This document shows, one piece after another, positions 51,515-60,609 of a DNA stretch of 64,000 nt; the stretch's first letter is position 1, and every line of letters begins with the position of its first letter. Both the position numbers and the translations under genes were made by a program. Where the stretch lies: NCBI RefSeq assembly GCF_037023745.1, contig NZ_CP146101.1:6712001-6776000 (forward strand), in the 5' to 3' direction. The notes beneath the pieces were generated by a model. That model ran no database searches and was not told the DNA's origin. It worked only from the letters and a program-made list of their open reading frames with translations. This DNA comes from Streptomyces sp. SCSIO 30461 (lineage in GTDB: Bacteria > Actinomycetota > Actinomycetes > Streptomycetales > Streptomycetaceae).

Positions 51515-52360
51515 TCAGGCGGTGAGAATGACGTCGTCCTGAGACAGGATCTGTTGCGTCGTCTGATGTAGCCGCTTTTTGGCAATGGAGGCGTAGTGCT
51601 TGGTCTTCTCCACGCCGATGAAGTCGCGGCCCTCCAGCAGCGCGGCGACGCCGGTGGAGCCGGAGCCCGCGCAGAAATCCAGGACCGTCCCGTCCTGGGG
51701 GCAGATCTTCACCAGCTCACGCATGACCGATACCGGCTTCTGCGTGATGTGCTGACGGTCCTTGCCGGACGGCTGGGACGCGGAGTACAGGCCAGGGAGG
51801 TAGACCGGATTCCGTGCCGCGTCGAGGGGCCCGTTGGACGCCCAGATGATGAACTCGCAATTCTGCGTGAACCGGCCCTTCTGCGGGCGGGCCTGCGGCT
51901 TGTGCCAGGCCAGGACACCACGCCACAGCCATCCGGCGGCCTGGATCGCGTCCGTGGTGATCGGAAGCTGCCGCCAGTCAGTGAAAACGAGTGCGGTCCC
52001 GCCGACCTTGGTGACCCGGTGAGCTTGCGTCATGATCTGGGTGAGCCAGAACCCGTAGGAACGCTGGTCCATGTTCTCGCCGTCGAAATCTGCGAGACCG
52101 TGAGTGGCTTCGGCGGAGGTGTACTTCTGCTTCGCCGTACGGGTAGTGCGTTCCTTCGCGGTACGGCCACCGGAGTTGTACGGCGGGTCGGTGATCACGG
52201 AGTCGACGCAGTTGTCGGGCATGTTCGACAGAACACTGAGCGCGTCGCCCTGATGCAGGGAATAAGGCAAAAAGGTACCCCGATTCGGGAAGGGTGCAGG
52301 AAGCCCTCGCAGAGAAGTCCCCTCGGCGCCCACCGGGCATGCAGAAAGCCCGCGGCGCAT
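51515..52360 (-). CDS. Solitary DNA methyltransferase (N4-cytosine/N6-adenine type)
   Basis: 281 aa from ATG 52360; a TTG at 52270 (LPYSLHQGDALSVL) is the better conserved start. Motif order DPPYNSGG (motif IV) first, then FCAGSGSTGVAALLEGRDFIG (motif I) near the C-terminus, places it in the beta class. WASNGPLDAARNPVY and KPVSVMRELV are also typical. No restriction endonuclease gene is next to it, so it is probably an orphan methylase protecting or marking the element. Divergent from the conjugation-type cluster. Confidence 0.87.
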   Translation of the reverse strand: MRRGLSACPVGAEGTSLRGLPAPFPNRGTFLPYSLHQGDALSVLSNMPDNCVDSVITDPPYNSGGRTAKERTTRTAKQKYTSAEATHGLADFDGENMDQRSYGFWLTQIMTQAHRVTKVGGTALVFTDWRQLPITTDAIQAAGWLWRGVLAWHKPQARPQKGRFTQNCEFIIWASNGPLDAARNPVYLPGLYSASQPSGKDRQHITQKPVSVMRELVKICPQDGTVLDFCAGSGSTGVAALLEGRDFIGVEKTKHYASIAKKRLHQTTQQILSQDDVILTA

Positions 52361-52712
52361 TCGGACAGGGGAAGAGCGAGAGTCCCAAAACTGTAGAGGC
52401 GGAATGCCGGTCGTCCAAGGAGACCATGCGACAGGGGTCGGGAACTGACCCGTCCCGGCTGAACTGTTTGGTCGACCGGCGATCCGGGCCTAACGTTTTA
52501 GGACCGTCAGGAACACGCCTCGTGCATCAGGCCACCAGCCCGAGCCACGCAGGCACCCTGTGCCCGACGTACCACCGCCGGCCATGGCGGAGCGAGCGGC
52601 AACTCGCCCCGCACGCCGTCTTTCTCATCGCCCACCACCGGCCGCCGCGCCCCTTCCACCCACACCCTTGCTTAGCGCGGCAGGCCGGACACCTATCCCG
52701 AAGGACAGCTCT
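52361..52712. promoter_or_regulatory. Divergent promoter region between methylase and conjugation-type cluster
   Basis: 352 bases, no gene supported. Contains GTTTGGTCGACCGGCGATC (52467-52485), which repeats the palindrome half found upstream of the SH3 gene at 49446, and CCTAA-CGTT-TTAGG (about 52489-52502). AAGGACAGCTCT precedes the first small ORF. Likely operators for a shared regulator. Confidence 0.4.
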
Positions 52713-52775
52713 ATGACGATTCGCTACCCGCCCCTGCCCGAAATCCGCATTCCACTGGTGAGGCAGGCCGGTTGA
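52713..52775 (+). CDS. 20-residue leader peptide of the conjugation-type cluster
   Basis: ATG with AAGGA upstream encodes MTIRYPPLPEIRIPLVRQAG; its TGA overlaps the TTG of the next gene (TTGA). The downstream gene has no own ribosome-binding site, so this is probably a translational leader. Confidence 0.5.
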   Translation: MTIRYPPLPEIRIPLVRQAG

Positions 52776-53887
52776 AGGGGGTCGCCGCCGCAATCGGCGT
52801 CGTCTTCGTCTCCCCGATACTCCTGAGCGGCCAGGCCATGATGATGGCCCGTGCCGCCGAAGCCGCCCAGAGGGCCGGTGGTCCCGGGGTCTGCCTGCCC
52901 GACGTGGACACCGGGAAGATCACGGATCAGGTCACCAAGATTCTTGACGGTGCGGACGCATCCAAGATCCGCGTCGAGGGGCTTGACCTGCCGGCCGAGC
53001 AGATCCCCCACGCCAGGACGATCGTCGCCACCGGCATCAGCCTCAACGTCCCCCGGCGTGGGCAGGTCGTGGCGCTTGCCACCGCCCTGCAGGAATCCCG
53101 TCTGCGGAATCTGAACTACGGTGACCGCGACTCGCTCGGTCTGTTCCAGCAGCGTCCCAGCCAGGGCTGGGGCACCCCGGAGCAGATCCGCGACCCGCTC
53201 TACGCGTCCGAGCGGTTCTACAAAGCGCTGCTCGGCGTGCGGGGGTGGCAGCAGATGACCGTCACCCAAGCCGCCCAGGTCGTGCAGAAGTCCGGGTACC
53301 CCGACGCGTACGCGCAGTGGGAGCCGCTCGCGTCCGCGCTGCAGACAGCGATCGCCGCCACCTTCCCCGGTGGGGACTCCGCCAAGGACGGCGAGAACGC
53401 GTCGCCGTCGACTGGCGACTGCGGTGTCGCCAGCGACGGGTCGTCGTTCGGGCGGATCCCGCCAGGCAAGATGCCCAAGGGATACACAATCCCGGCAGAC
53501 GCCGATCCTCGCGCTCGGAAGGCGATCGTCTGGGCGATGGGCCAACTCGGCACCATGTACCAGTGGGGCGGAAACTGCACCAACCCACGCGGGCCTGATC
53601 CGATGGGCCGCTGTGACTGCAGCTCACTGACCCAGCAGGCATACAAGCATGCCGGGATCACACTCACCCGCACCACCTATACGCAGGTCAACGAAGGCAA
53701 ACCCGTCTCCGCAGCGAGCCTCCAGCCCGGTGACCTGATCTTCAGCCGTGGCAGCGCCGCAAGTCCCGAACACGTCGGGATCGCGCTCGGCGCGGGACTC
53801 GCGATCGAGGCGCCAAGGACAGGAACACCGGTCCGCGTCAGCCCCCTCAAGGACTGGGACATCGTCGCCGTGCGCCGCGTCCTGTGA
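52772..53887 (+). CDS. Bifunctional cell-wall hydrolase: lytic transglycosylase-like and NlpC/P60 domains
   Basis: 371 aa, TTG start coupled to the 20-codon leader. An N-terminal hydrophobic segment (VAAAIGVVFVSPILLSGQAM) acts as signal or anchor. Next is a transglycosylase-like region (VVALATALQESRLRNLNYGD, RDSLGLFQQRPSQGWGTPEQ). The C-terminus is an NlpC/P60 peptidase with Cys in GRCDCSSLTQQAYKHAG, and His in SPEHVGIALGAG. Such proteins open peptidoglycan for conjugation or secretion machines (VirB1 role), matching its place at the head of the cluster. Confidence 0.88.
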   Translation: MKGVAAAIGVVFVSPILLSGQAMMMARAAEAAQRAGGPGVCLPDVDTGKITDQVTKILDGADASKIRVEGLDLPAEQIPHARTIVATGISLNVPRRGQVVALATALQESRLRNLNYGDRDSLGLFQQRPSQGWGTPEQIRDPLYASERFYKALLGVRGWQQMTVTQAAQVVQKSGYPDAYAQWEPLASALQTAIAATFPGGDSAKDGENASPSTGDCGVASDGSSFGRIPPGKMPKGYTIPADADPRARKAIVWAMGQLGTMYQWGGNCTNPRGPDPMGRCDCSSLTQQAYKHAGITLTRTTYTQVNEGKPVSAASLQPGDLIFSRGSAASPEHVGIALGAGLAIEAPRTGTPVRVSPLKDWDIVAVRRVL

Positions 53888-54001
53888 TCGCGACGCGCCA
53901 CATCGCGCCTTCTCGCAATAGCGCGCTGAGCCGACTCGATCTCTACCCCTATTCGCCCTCCCACCGCTGACCTGCTGGCCTGCCTTCAAGGAGTCTTCGC
54001 T

Positions 54002-54316
54002 ATTTCCATACCGCTCGCAGAGCACCTCACCTACCTCGCCTATGACCCAGGGATCACCCCGGCCGGCGGCGGACTGCCTGGTCTCGGTGTCCTGAAGACC
54101 GTCGTCAACAGCATCAACTTGTTCGGCATCGTGGCGGTTGTCGGCGCGCTTGCCGTCTCCTTCGGTGTGTGGGCCTGGGGCCACCACACCGGTGGCCACC
54201 AGGCCGAAGCCAACGGCAAGAAGGGCGCCCAGGTAGCGGCGTTCGCCGCGCTCGGCCTCGGCGCCGCCAACGGCATCGTCGCCTTCTTCAGCGGCCTGGG
54301 GGGCAAGGTCCAGTGA
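54002..54316 (+). CDS. DUF6112-type small membrane protein
   Basis: 104 aa if started at ATT 54002, 8 nt after a perfect AAGGAG (53988-53993): SIPLAEHLTYLAYDPGITPA. A TTG at 54119 would remove the conserved N-terminus. Two membrane helices (FGIVAVVGALAVSFGVWAWG, AAFAALGLGAANGIVAFFSG) resemble VirB2-like small subunits in size and topology. Coupled by GTGA to the next gene. Confidence 0.7.
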   Translation: MSIPLAEHLTYLAYDPGITPAGGGLPGLGVLKTVVNSINLFGIVAVVGALAVSFGVWAWGHHTGGHQAEANGKKGAQVAAFAALGLGAANGIVAFFSGLGGKVQ

Positions 54317-55002
54317 CACGAGCTCGCCGCCCTTCCTTCCCCGGGCACGGCGTCGGCTGGTCGGCCAACCGGCGCATCGCCCTCGCCGCCGGTGTCATCG
54401 CTGTACTGATCGCCGTGACCGCGGCCGTCGCCTTCTCCACGGGCCGCGCCGACCACAACGCCCCGTCCGTGAAGGATCCGCCCGCTGCGGGCGCGAGTGC
54501 TGGCCCAACGCAGGCGGGGCCGTCCCCGGCCGCCGGTGCGGGACCGGTGGCGAAGCCGCCGCCGCTCGCCGAGCCGGTCGCCTTCGCCAAGGCCGCCGCC
54601 CTCATGCTGTGGTCCTACGACACCCGCACCACCAGCCGCGAGCAGCACCTCGCCGGCATGCGGGCCTGGATGTCCACCGAGACCAAGTACACCGACTGGA
54701 ACTCCCTCGCCGCCCAGGTACCCGACCCGCTGCTGTGGTCGCGCATGGCCGACCAGGACCAGCGCGCCACCGCCACCGTTTCCGAGGGCCACTACCCGAG
54801 CGGGTTCAAGCAGGCGCTGGCCGAGGACCCCTCCGCGATCACCGAGGCGTACATCTACGCGGTCACCGTCAACGGCAAGCAGCAGATCGCGTGGAAGGGC
54901 GGCGGGGGCGGCGCCGAGGACCGCGCCGTCACCCTCGCCGTGCAGTGCCACCCCGGCAACGACTGCACCCTCGCCGCCATCGCCCCGACCGTCACGCAGT
55001 AG
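54313..55002 (+). CDS. Single-pass membrane protein of the conjugation-type cluster
   Basis: 229 aa, GTG overlapping the DUF6112 stop. One N-terminal membrane helix (IALAAGVIAVLIAVTAAVAF), a Pro/Ala linker, then an extracytoplasmic domain (FAKAAALMLWSYDTRTTSRE, AYIYAVTVNGKQQIAWKGGG, CHPGNDCTLAAIAP). Topology and gene order resemble the VirB8/TraM-like or conjugative-transposon TcpC-like subunits; not certain. Confidence 0.62.
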   Translation: MTRARRPSFPGHGVGWSANRRIALAAGVIAVLIAVTAAVAFSTGRADHNAPSVKDPPAAGASAGPTQAGPSPAAGAGPVAKPPPLAEPVAFAKAAALMLWSYDTRTTSREQHLAGMRAWMSTETKYTDWNSLAAQVPDPLLWSRMADQDQRATATVSEGHYPSGFKQALAEDPSAITEAYIYAVTVNGKQQIAWKGGGGGAEDRAVTLAVQCHPGNDCTLAAIAPTVTQ

Positions 55003-55035
55003 CCCGCCCCATGAACCAGGAAAGGAGCCATCCGT

Positions 55036-56391
55036 TTGGGTTTCTGCGACCTCCCCCTCACGGACAAACTGTGCGCGGTCGGCGACGCGGTCGACTTCGC
55101 CACCAATCCCGGGCAAGCCGTCGGCGACTGGATGGCCAAGAGCGCCGGTGAACTCGCCGCCGCAGCCGCCGACCTCGCCGCCAAAGCGGTCAACGCCACC
55201 AGCGCCGTCGACCTGAACGCCACATGGTTCGTCGACAACTACCGCACCATCCTGCCCATCGGCCTGGTGCTGCTCGTGGCAACGTTCTGCGGCCAACTGG
55301 TCCGCGCCGCCATCCGCCGGGACGGACAGGCCCTGGTCCAGGCGTTCACCGGCACCGCCTCCGGAGCGATCTTCGCGACCTGCGCGATCACCTTCACCAC
55401 CATCGCGATCGAAGTCGTCGACGCGCTGAGCGACGGCCTGTTCCAATCAGCCGGCTTGACCATCGAGACCGCGGTCCGCCGCATCGTCAAGGTCAGCCAG
55501 ATCGCGACACTCACACCCATGGGCTGGCTCGTTCCCGTCGTCGCCGGACTCGGCGCCGCCATCGGCGCGTTCCTCTACTGGTGCGTGATGATGGTCCGCA
55601 AGATCGGCATCCTCGTCATGGTCACCCTGGCGATCTTCGCTTCCGCAGGCGGCGGCTGGGAAGCCGCCCGCAGGTGGCGACGCGGCTGGATCGAGGCCAC
55701 CGCCACCCTCGTCGTCTCCAAGCTCCTGATGACGATCGTGTTCGTGCTCGGCATCGCGGCCCTCGGCAGGACCGAAGCCAAGGACGGCGTGGCCGCCCTT
55801 GCCGACGTCATGGCCGGCATCGTCGTCATGGTCCTGGTCCTGCTCTGCCCGTACGCGACGTTCAAGTTCGTCCACTGGGCAGCCGAAGGCTCGGACGGGG
55901 AATCGATTCACCGCGCAGGCGGCGCAGGTGCGCAGATCGCACGCCAGCATGCCGAGAAGGCCGCCCGCAAGGCCGCCGCTGCCGCGGCCACCGCCGGAAC
56001 CGGCGGCGCGGCAGCCGGAGCCGGTGGCGCTGGTGCTCCGCAGGGCCCCGATTCCTTCCCCGGCGACATCGCCCCCACCTCCACCGGCGCGGATCAGGAC
56101 GACTCGCAGAGCACGGGCTCGGGTGTGTCGCCGGTGGGTAACGCGGCCAAGTCCGGTCTGGAGAAGGCAGTGCAGCCCGCGCCGACCCACGTGAAGGACG
56201 ACACCAGCGGTCATGTCGGCGGCAGCCCGGCAACGGGCAGTCCCGAACCGGCCTCCGGCTCGGGTGCTGGTTTCGGGGGTCGGTCGTTCTCGCCGCCGAC
56301 GACGTCCGCGCCGCCGCAGGACGCCCCGCCGGCGACAAGCACCCACCCCAGCGCACAGGGAGCTCCACCGCTACCCCCGGCCGGTTTCTGA
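55036..56391 (+). CDS. TrbL/VirB6-like polytopic membrane protein
   Basis: 451 aa, TTG start after AAAGGAG. Six or seven membrane helices between residues 70 and 275 (ILPIGLVLLVATFCGQLVRA, WLVPVVAGLGAAIGAFLYWC, IVVMVLVLLCPYATFKFVHW) and a long Ala/Gly/Pro-rich cytoplasmic tail. This is the VirB6/TrbL type of inner-membrane channel subunit in actinobacterial conjugation clusters. Confidence 0.8.
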   Translation: MGFCDLPLTDKLCAVGDAVDFATNPGQAVGDWMAKSAGELAAAAADLAAKAVNATSAVDLNATWFVDNYRTILPIGLVLLVATFCGQLVRAAIRRDGQALVQAFTGTASGAIFATCAITFTTIAIEVVDALSDGLFQSAGLTIETAVRRIVKVSQIATLTPMGWLVPVVAGLGAAIGAFLYWCVMMVRKIGILVMVTLAIFASAGGGWEAARRWRRGWIEATATLVVSKLLMTIVFVLGIAALGRTEAKDGVAALADVMAGIVVMVLVLLCPYATFKFVHWAAEGSDGESIHRAGGAGAQIARQHAEKAARKAAAAAATAGTGGAAAGAGGAGAPQGPDSFPGDIAPTSTGADQDDSQSTGSGVSPVGNAAKSGLEKAVQPAPTHVKDDTSGHVGGSPATGSPEPASGSGAGFGGRSFSPPTTSAPPQDAPPATSTHPSAQGAPPLPPAGF

Positions 56392-56481
56392 CCCTCCCCA
56401 CCACGCACCCCTCGGGGGCGGAACAGCCATCATGCGCCGTCCCGTCCCCGGGGGCCCCAGCCCGCGCACCCTGGACCCTCT

Positions 56482-57960
56482 TTGTCTGATCGCTCCGTCG
56501 CCCCCGCCCCGGTCGCGGTGAAGTTCCCGCACCGGTCCCGCCGCGGCATCCTCCTGGGCCTTTCCCTCGCCCAACTCCTCCTCGTATCTGGCGCGATGGC
56601 GCTGCTGCTCGCCACGGTCGTCACGACCGGGCTGACCGGCGTCATCGCCCTCACGCCCCTTTGGGCCGTTGTCGCCGCGCTGGTCGTCATCCGCCGCGGC
56701 GGCAGGTCCCTGATCGACTGGACCCCGATCGTCGCCCGCCACGCCCTTCGCCAACGCACCGGACAGACCCTGTGGCTCGCCCGGCCCCGCACCCGCCCCC
56801 GCCAGGACGGCCTCCTCCACCTGCCCGGCACCGCCGCCTCCCTCAAGGTCGTCACCCCCGGCGACTCCACGGGCGGTGCCGCCGCCGTCCACGACCCGCA
56901 CCAGCAGACCCTGACCGCCGTCGCCCGCGTCACCAGCCGCGCGTTCGCCCTGTTGGACCCAGGCACGCAGAACCACAACGTCACCGCGTGGGGCCGGGCG
57001 CTCGCCGGTCTCGCCCGCACCGGGCACGTCGCCACCGTCCAGGTCCTGGAACGCACCGTGCCGGACTCCGGCGACACCCTCGCCCGCCACTGGGCCCAGC
57101 ACGGCCGTCCCGAAGCACCGGTCGCCGGGCAGGTCTACTCCGAACTCGTCGCCTCCGCCGGGCCCGCCGCCGCCCCGCACGAGACCTACCTCGCCATCTC
57201 CCTCGACCTCAAGGCTGCCAAGCGGCTGGTCAGCCAGGCCGGTGGCGGGCTGCCCGGTGCCTTCACCGTCCTGGAGCAGACCACGGCCAGCGTCGCGCAG
57301 GCCGCCCGCAACGCCGGGCTGACGGTCAGCGGGTGGCTGAGCGCGCGGGAGATCGCCGCTGTGATCCGCACCGCCTACGACCCCCAGGCCCTCGGCGCGC
57401 TGCAGCAGTGGTCCGACACCGGCCGTGCCGAAGCCGACCCCGCCGCCGCCGGACCCGTCGTCCAGGTCGAGGAATACGACCGGCTCACCACCGACACCGC
57501 CCATCACACCACCTTCTGGGTGGAGAACTGGCCCCGCACCGAGACCGGTGCCGGGTTCCTGCACGGGATCATGTTCACCGCCGGCATCCGCCGCACCCTC
57601 TCCCTCACCTACATACCGCAAGGGCTGGAGTCCGCGCTGCGGGACGTGCAGCGCAAGAAGGCCGCGATCATCGCGGACGCCAACGAACGCTCCCGCCGCG
57701 GCCAAGTCGATTCCGAAGAGGACTCCGTCGAATACGCCGACGTGAAAACCCGTGAACGGCAGCTCATCGCCGGACACGCCGACGTCGCCCTGACCGGCCT
57801 GGTCACCGTCACCGCCGACACCGACGCCCTCCTCGACGCCGCGTGCGCGCAGATCGAGACCGCCGCCGTCACCGCCGGCGTCGACCTGCGCCGCCTCACC
57901 TACCAGCAGCCCGACGCGTTCACCCTCGGCGCGCTGCCGCTGGCCCGCACCACTCTCTGA
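56482..57960 (+). CDS. SCO6880-family membrane-associated protein
   Basis: 492 aa, TTG start. Two N-terminal membrane helices (GLSLAQLLLVSGAMALLLAT, LTGVIALTPLWAVVAALVVI), then a large cytoplasmic alpha/beta domain (RGGRSLIDWTPIVARHALRQ, FWVENWPRTETGAGFLHGIM). I recognise it as the SCO6880 family of Streptomyces, found with VirB4-like ATPases; it may be the N-terminal module of a split VirB4. Sits between the TrbL-like and VirB4-like genes. Confidence 0.82.
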   Translation: MSDRSVAPAPVAVKFPHRSRRGILLGLSLAQLLLVSGAMALLLATVVTTGLTGVIALTPLWAVVAALVVIRRGGRSLIDWTPIVARHALRQRTGQTLWLARPRTRPRQDGLLHLPGTAASLKVVTPGDSTGGAAAVHDPHQQTLTAVARVTSRAFALLDPGTQNHNVTAWGRALAGLARTGHVATVQVLERTVPDSGDTLARHWAQHGRPEAPVAGQVYSELVASAGPAAAPHETYLAISLDLKAAKRLVSQAGGGLPGAFTVLEQTTASVAQAARNAGLTVSGWLSAREIAAVIRTAYDPQALGALQQWSDTGRAEADPAAAGPVVQVEEYDRLTTDTAHHTTFWVENWPRTETGAGFLHGIMFTAGIRRTLSLTYIPQGLESALRDVQRKKAAIIADANERSRRGQVDSEEDSVEYADVKTRERQLIAGHADVALTGLVTVTADTDALLDAACAQIETAAVTAGVDLRRLTYQQPDAFTLGALPLARTTL

Positions 57961-58009
57961 CCCGGCCGCCCTCTGCACCGATACGGCGGCAGGAAGGCCC
58001 CCGTCCCCC

Positions 58010-58468
58010 TTGACCTCTCCTCCCCCTACCAGTGACGCGCACCCCTACCTGCGCGCCGCCACCGCCGGCATCCGCCACCACACCCGCGCCCAGGACCGGT
58101 CAGCGCCGCCAACACCGGTGGACCGTCTCCACCTCGACGTACTCCACGCCCACCTCACCACGCTCCACCAACTCCTCGACCAGCTCGCCACGGCAGCGCG
58201 CCCCACCCGTCCCGGCGCCGGCCGGCACCTGGCCGCCGCACACACGCGGCTGTGGCAGGCCAGCGCCGAGGTCCACGCGGCCTTCCACCTGCTGCCGTCC
58301 GCGACCACAAGCTCCACCGCGTGCCGCCCCGAGCGGCTACCGGAAGGACCACCGGTCCTCACGATCTGCCAGCGCCACCTCGCCGCCGGTCACGCCGTCC
58401 GTCGCAGGACCACACCGAGCGACCTCAACACCCCGCCCCACCACCACACCACCAGCTACATCAAGTAG
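58010..58468 (+). CDS. DUF6238-like hypothetical protein
   Basis: 152 aa, TTG start with AGGAAGG 12 bases upstream. His-rich helical protein (PYLRAATAGIRHHTRAQDRS, DVLHAHLTTLHQLLDQLATA, RHLAAAHTRLWQASAEVHAA). I associate it with DUF6238 of Streptomyces conjugative regions; function unknown. Confidence 0.6.
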   Translation: MTSPPPTSDAHPYLRAATAGIRHHTRAQDRSAPPTPVDRLHLDVLHAHLTTLHQLLDQLATAARPTRPGAGRHLAAAHTRLWQASAEVHAAFHLLPSATTSSTACRPERLPEGPPVLTICQRHLAAGHAVRRRTTPSDLNTPPHHHTTSYIK

Positions 58469-58488
58469 CCGTCACCGAAAGGCCCTGT

Positions 58489-59031
58489 ATGCGCCAGTTC
58501 AAGCGTTCCGCCTCCACCGCCGTCGTCGTCGCCGCGCTCGCCGGCACCGCCGCCGTAGCGACCGCTACCCCCGCCGCAGCCGCCGGCTACACGTGCAGCA
58601 CCAGCAGCAAGTCCATCGACGACGCGGCCTACACCGGCCCCTGGGCCGACAACTGGGATGTCACGGTCACCCTGTGCGCCAAGCGCTCCGGGTCCACCGT
58701 CTACTCGTACGCGAAGATCAGCTGGGACGGACCGGCCTACGGTCAGGTCGACGACAGCACCATCTTCGACGGCGCCTACTTCACCCTCCAGGTCAAGCGG
58801 TCCCAGTCGGGCACCGACCCGGTGATGAAGTCCGCCCACTCCTACGGCATCCAGAGCGCGCTGGAGAACAGCGACTCGAACGCCAACTACAACAACAGCT
58901 ACACCACGCCCGTCCTGAGCTACCCGATCGGCTCCGCAAAGGGCCTGGGCGACGGTGAGCTCCTCCTCGACTGGAACAACGACGGCAAGGGCTACGAGAA
59001 GCACCTCTTCACCGCCTCCCCCGTGGTCTGA
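58489..59031 (+). CDS. Secreted protein of unknown function
   Basis: 180 aa with a signal peptide (MRQFKRSASTAVVVAALAGT, cleavage after AAA). The mature part is beta-rich (DDAAYTGPWADNWDVTVTLC, SYAKISWDGPAYGQVDDSTI, LENSDSNANYNNSYTTPVLS) with two cysteines likely disulfide-bonded. No family recognised. Its place inside a conjugation cluster suggests a surface or aggregation role. Confidence 0.65.
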   Translation: MRQFKRSASTAVVVAALAGTAAVATATPAAAAGYTCSTSSKSIDDAAYTGPWADNWDVTVTLCAKRSGSTVYSYAKISWDGPAYGQVDDSTIFDGAYFTLQVKRSQSGTDPVMKSAHSYGIQSALENSDSNANYNNSYTTPVLSYPIGSAKGLGDGELLLDWNNDGKGYEKHLFTASPVV

Positions 59032-59077
59032 CCCGCACCACGCCCGAGACCGCCGTCACCCGAAAGTCACCGCCGCC

Positions 59078-60592
59078 ATGACTCACCGGCCCGCCCGCCG
59101 AGCCCGCCGCGCCTCCGCGAGCCCCCTGTTCACCCCGCACCGCGCCGACCGCGCCAGCCGCAAGGCCGCCCGCAGGCGGCTCGCGGAAGCCACCGCGAAA
59201 GCCCGTACCGAGGCGGCGTCCCGCCCCGCAGGCACCGAACGGGCCGAAGCGGAGATGCCCGCGCCGCTGTATCCGGCGGGCGGGCGGCCCGGGCATGGCT
59301 CAGCGCGCGGCAACCGGCTAAGGCTCCCCGCCCACCGCATGACCACCGCCGTCGCGGCCGGGGCGTATCCGTTCCTCGCCGAGGGCGGACTCGGCGCCGA
59401 GGGCGTCTACATCGGCCGCGACGTCCACGCCGAAGCATCGTTCGTGTTCGACCCGTTCGCCCTGTACGGGAAGGTGGCGGGCTTCACCAACCCCAATATC
59501 CTGCTGGCCGGGGTGATCGGACAAGGGAAGTCGGCCCTGGCGAAGAGCTTCGCGTTGCGGTCGATCGCCTTCGGCTACCGGGTGTACGTGCCCTGCGATC
59601 CCAAGGGCGAGTGGACGCCCGTCGCCCAGGCCCTCGGCGGCACCTCAGTCGCCCTCGGCCCCGGGCTCCCCGGCAGACTCAACCCCCTGGACGCCGCCCC
59701 ACGCCCCGAGAGCGTCTCGGAGGCGGACTGGGCGGGTGAGATCCGCAAACGGCGCCTGCTCCTGCTCGGCTCGCTCGCCCGCACCGTCCTGGGGCGGGAC
59801 CTCGCGCCGATGGAGCACACCGCCCTCGACGTCGCCCTGGACGCGGTGGTCACCCGCGCCACCCAGACGGGCCGCACCCCGCTCCTCGGTGACGTCACCG
59901 CGGCCCTGAACAACCCCGACGAACTCAACACCGTCGGCGGCACGATGTCCGGACGGCTCGATGACGCGGCACGCGACCTGGCCCACGCCATGCGGCGCCT
60001 CGTCCACGGCGACCTCGCCGGCATGTTCGACGCCCCGAGCACCATCGCCTTCGACCCGGCCGCGCCGATGCTCACCATCGACCTGTCACGGCTCGGCGGA
60101 TCCGGCGACGACACCGCCCTCGTCCTCGCCATGACGTGCGCCTCCGCCTGGATGGAGTCCGCGCTCACCGGCCCGGGCGGCGGCAGGCGCTGGATCGTCT
60201 ACGACGAAGCCTGGCGCCTCATGCGCCACGTCGGCCTGCTGCAGCGCATGCAAGCCCAGTGGAAACTCTCCCGCGGGCTCGGCATCGCCAACCTCATGGT
60301 CATCCACAGGCTCAGCGATCTACTCACCGCGGGCGACGCCGGCTCCCAGGGCCGAGCCCTCGCCGAAGGGCTCCTCGCCGACTGCTCCACCCGCATCATC
60401 TACCGCCAGGAAACCGACCAACTCCACGCCGCCGCGTCACTCCTCGGCCTGACCTCCGTGGAGATGGAAGCCATCGCCCACCTCAACCGAGGACGTGGCC
60501 TATGGAAGGTGGCAGGACGATCTTTCATCGTCCAGCACCAGCTCCACGCACACGAATTGACTTTGTTCGACACCGATTCCCGCATGCATTGA
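59078..60592 (+). CDS. VirB4-like ATPase of the conjugation-type cluster
   Basis: 504 aa. A basic N-terminus of 90 residues precedes the ATPase: Walker A GVIGQGKSAL near 157, Walker B-like RWIVYDEAWRLM near 370, and downstream motifs LMVIHRLSDLLTAGDAGSQ and STRIIYRQETDQL typical of the C-terminal domain of VirB4/TraU-like ATPases. It should energise the transfer apparatus. Its stop region overlaps the beginning of the parB reading frame. Confidence 0.88.
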   Translation: MTHRPARRARRASASPLFTPHRADRASRKAARRRLAEATAKARTEAASRPAGTERAEAEMPAPLYPAGGRPGHGSARGNRLRLPAHRMTTAVAAGAYPFLAEGGLGAEGVYIGRDVHAEASFVFDPFALYGKVAGFTNPNILLAGVIGQGKSALAKSFALRSIAFGYRVYVPCDPKGEWTPVAQALGGTSVALGPGLPGRLNPLDAAPRPESVSEADWAGEIRKRRLLLLGSLARTVLGRDLAPMEHTALDVALDAVVTRATQTGRTPLLGDVTAALNNPDELNTVGGTMSGRLDDAARDLAHAMRRLVHGDLAGMFDAPSTIAFDPAAPMLTIDLSRLGGSGDDTALVLAMTCASAWMESALTGPGGGRRWIVYDEAWRLMRHVGLLQRMQAQWKLSRGLGIANLMVIHRLSDLLTAGDAGSQGRALAEGLLADCSTRIIYRQETDQLHAAASLLGLTSVEMEAIAHLNRGRGLWKVAGRSFIVQHQLHAHELTLFDTDSRMH

Positions 60593-60609
60593 AATCACAG
60601 GAGACAGAA

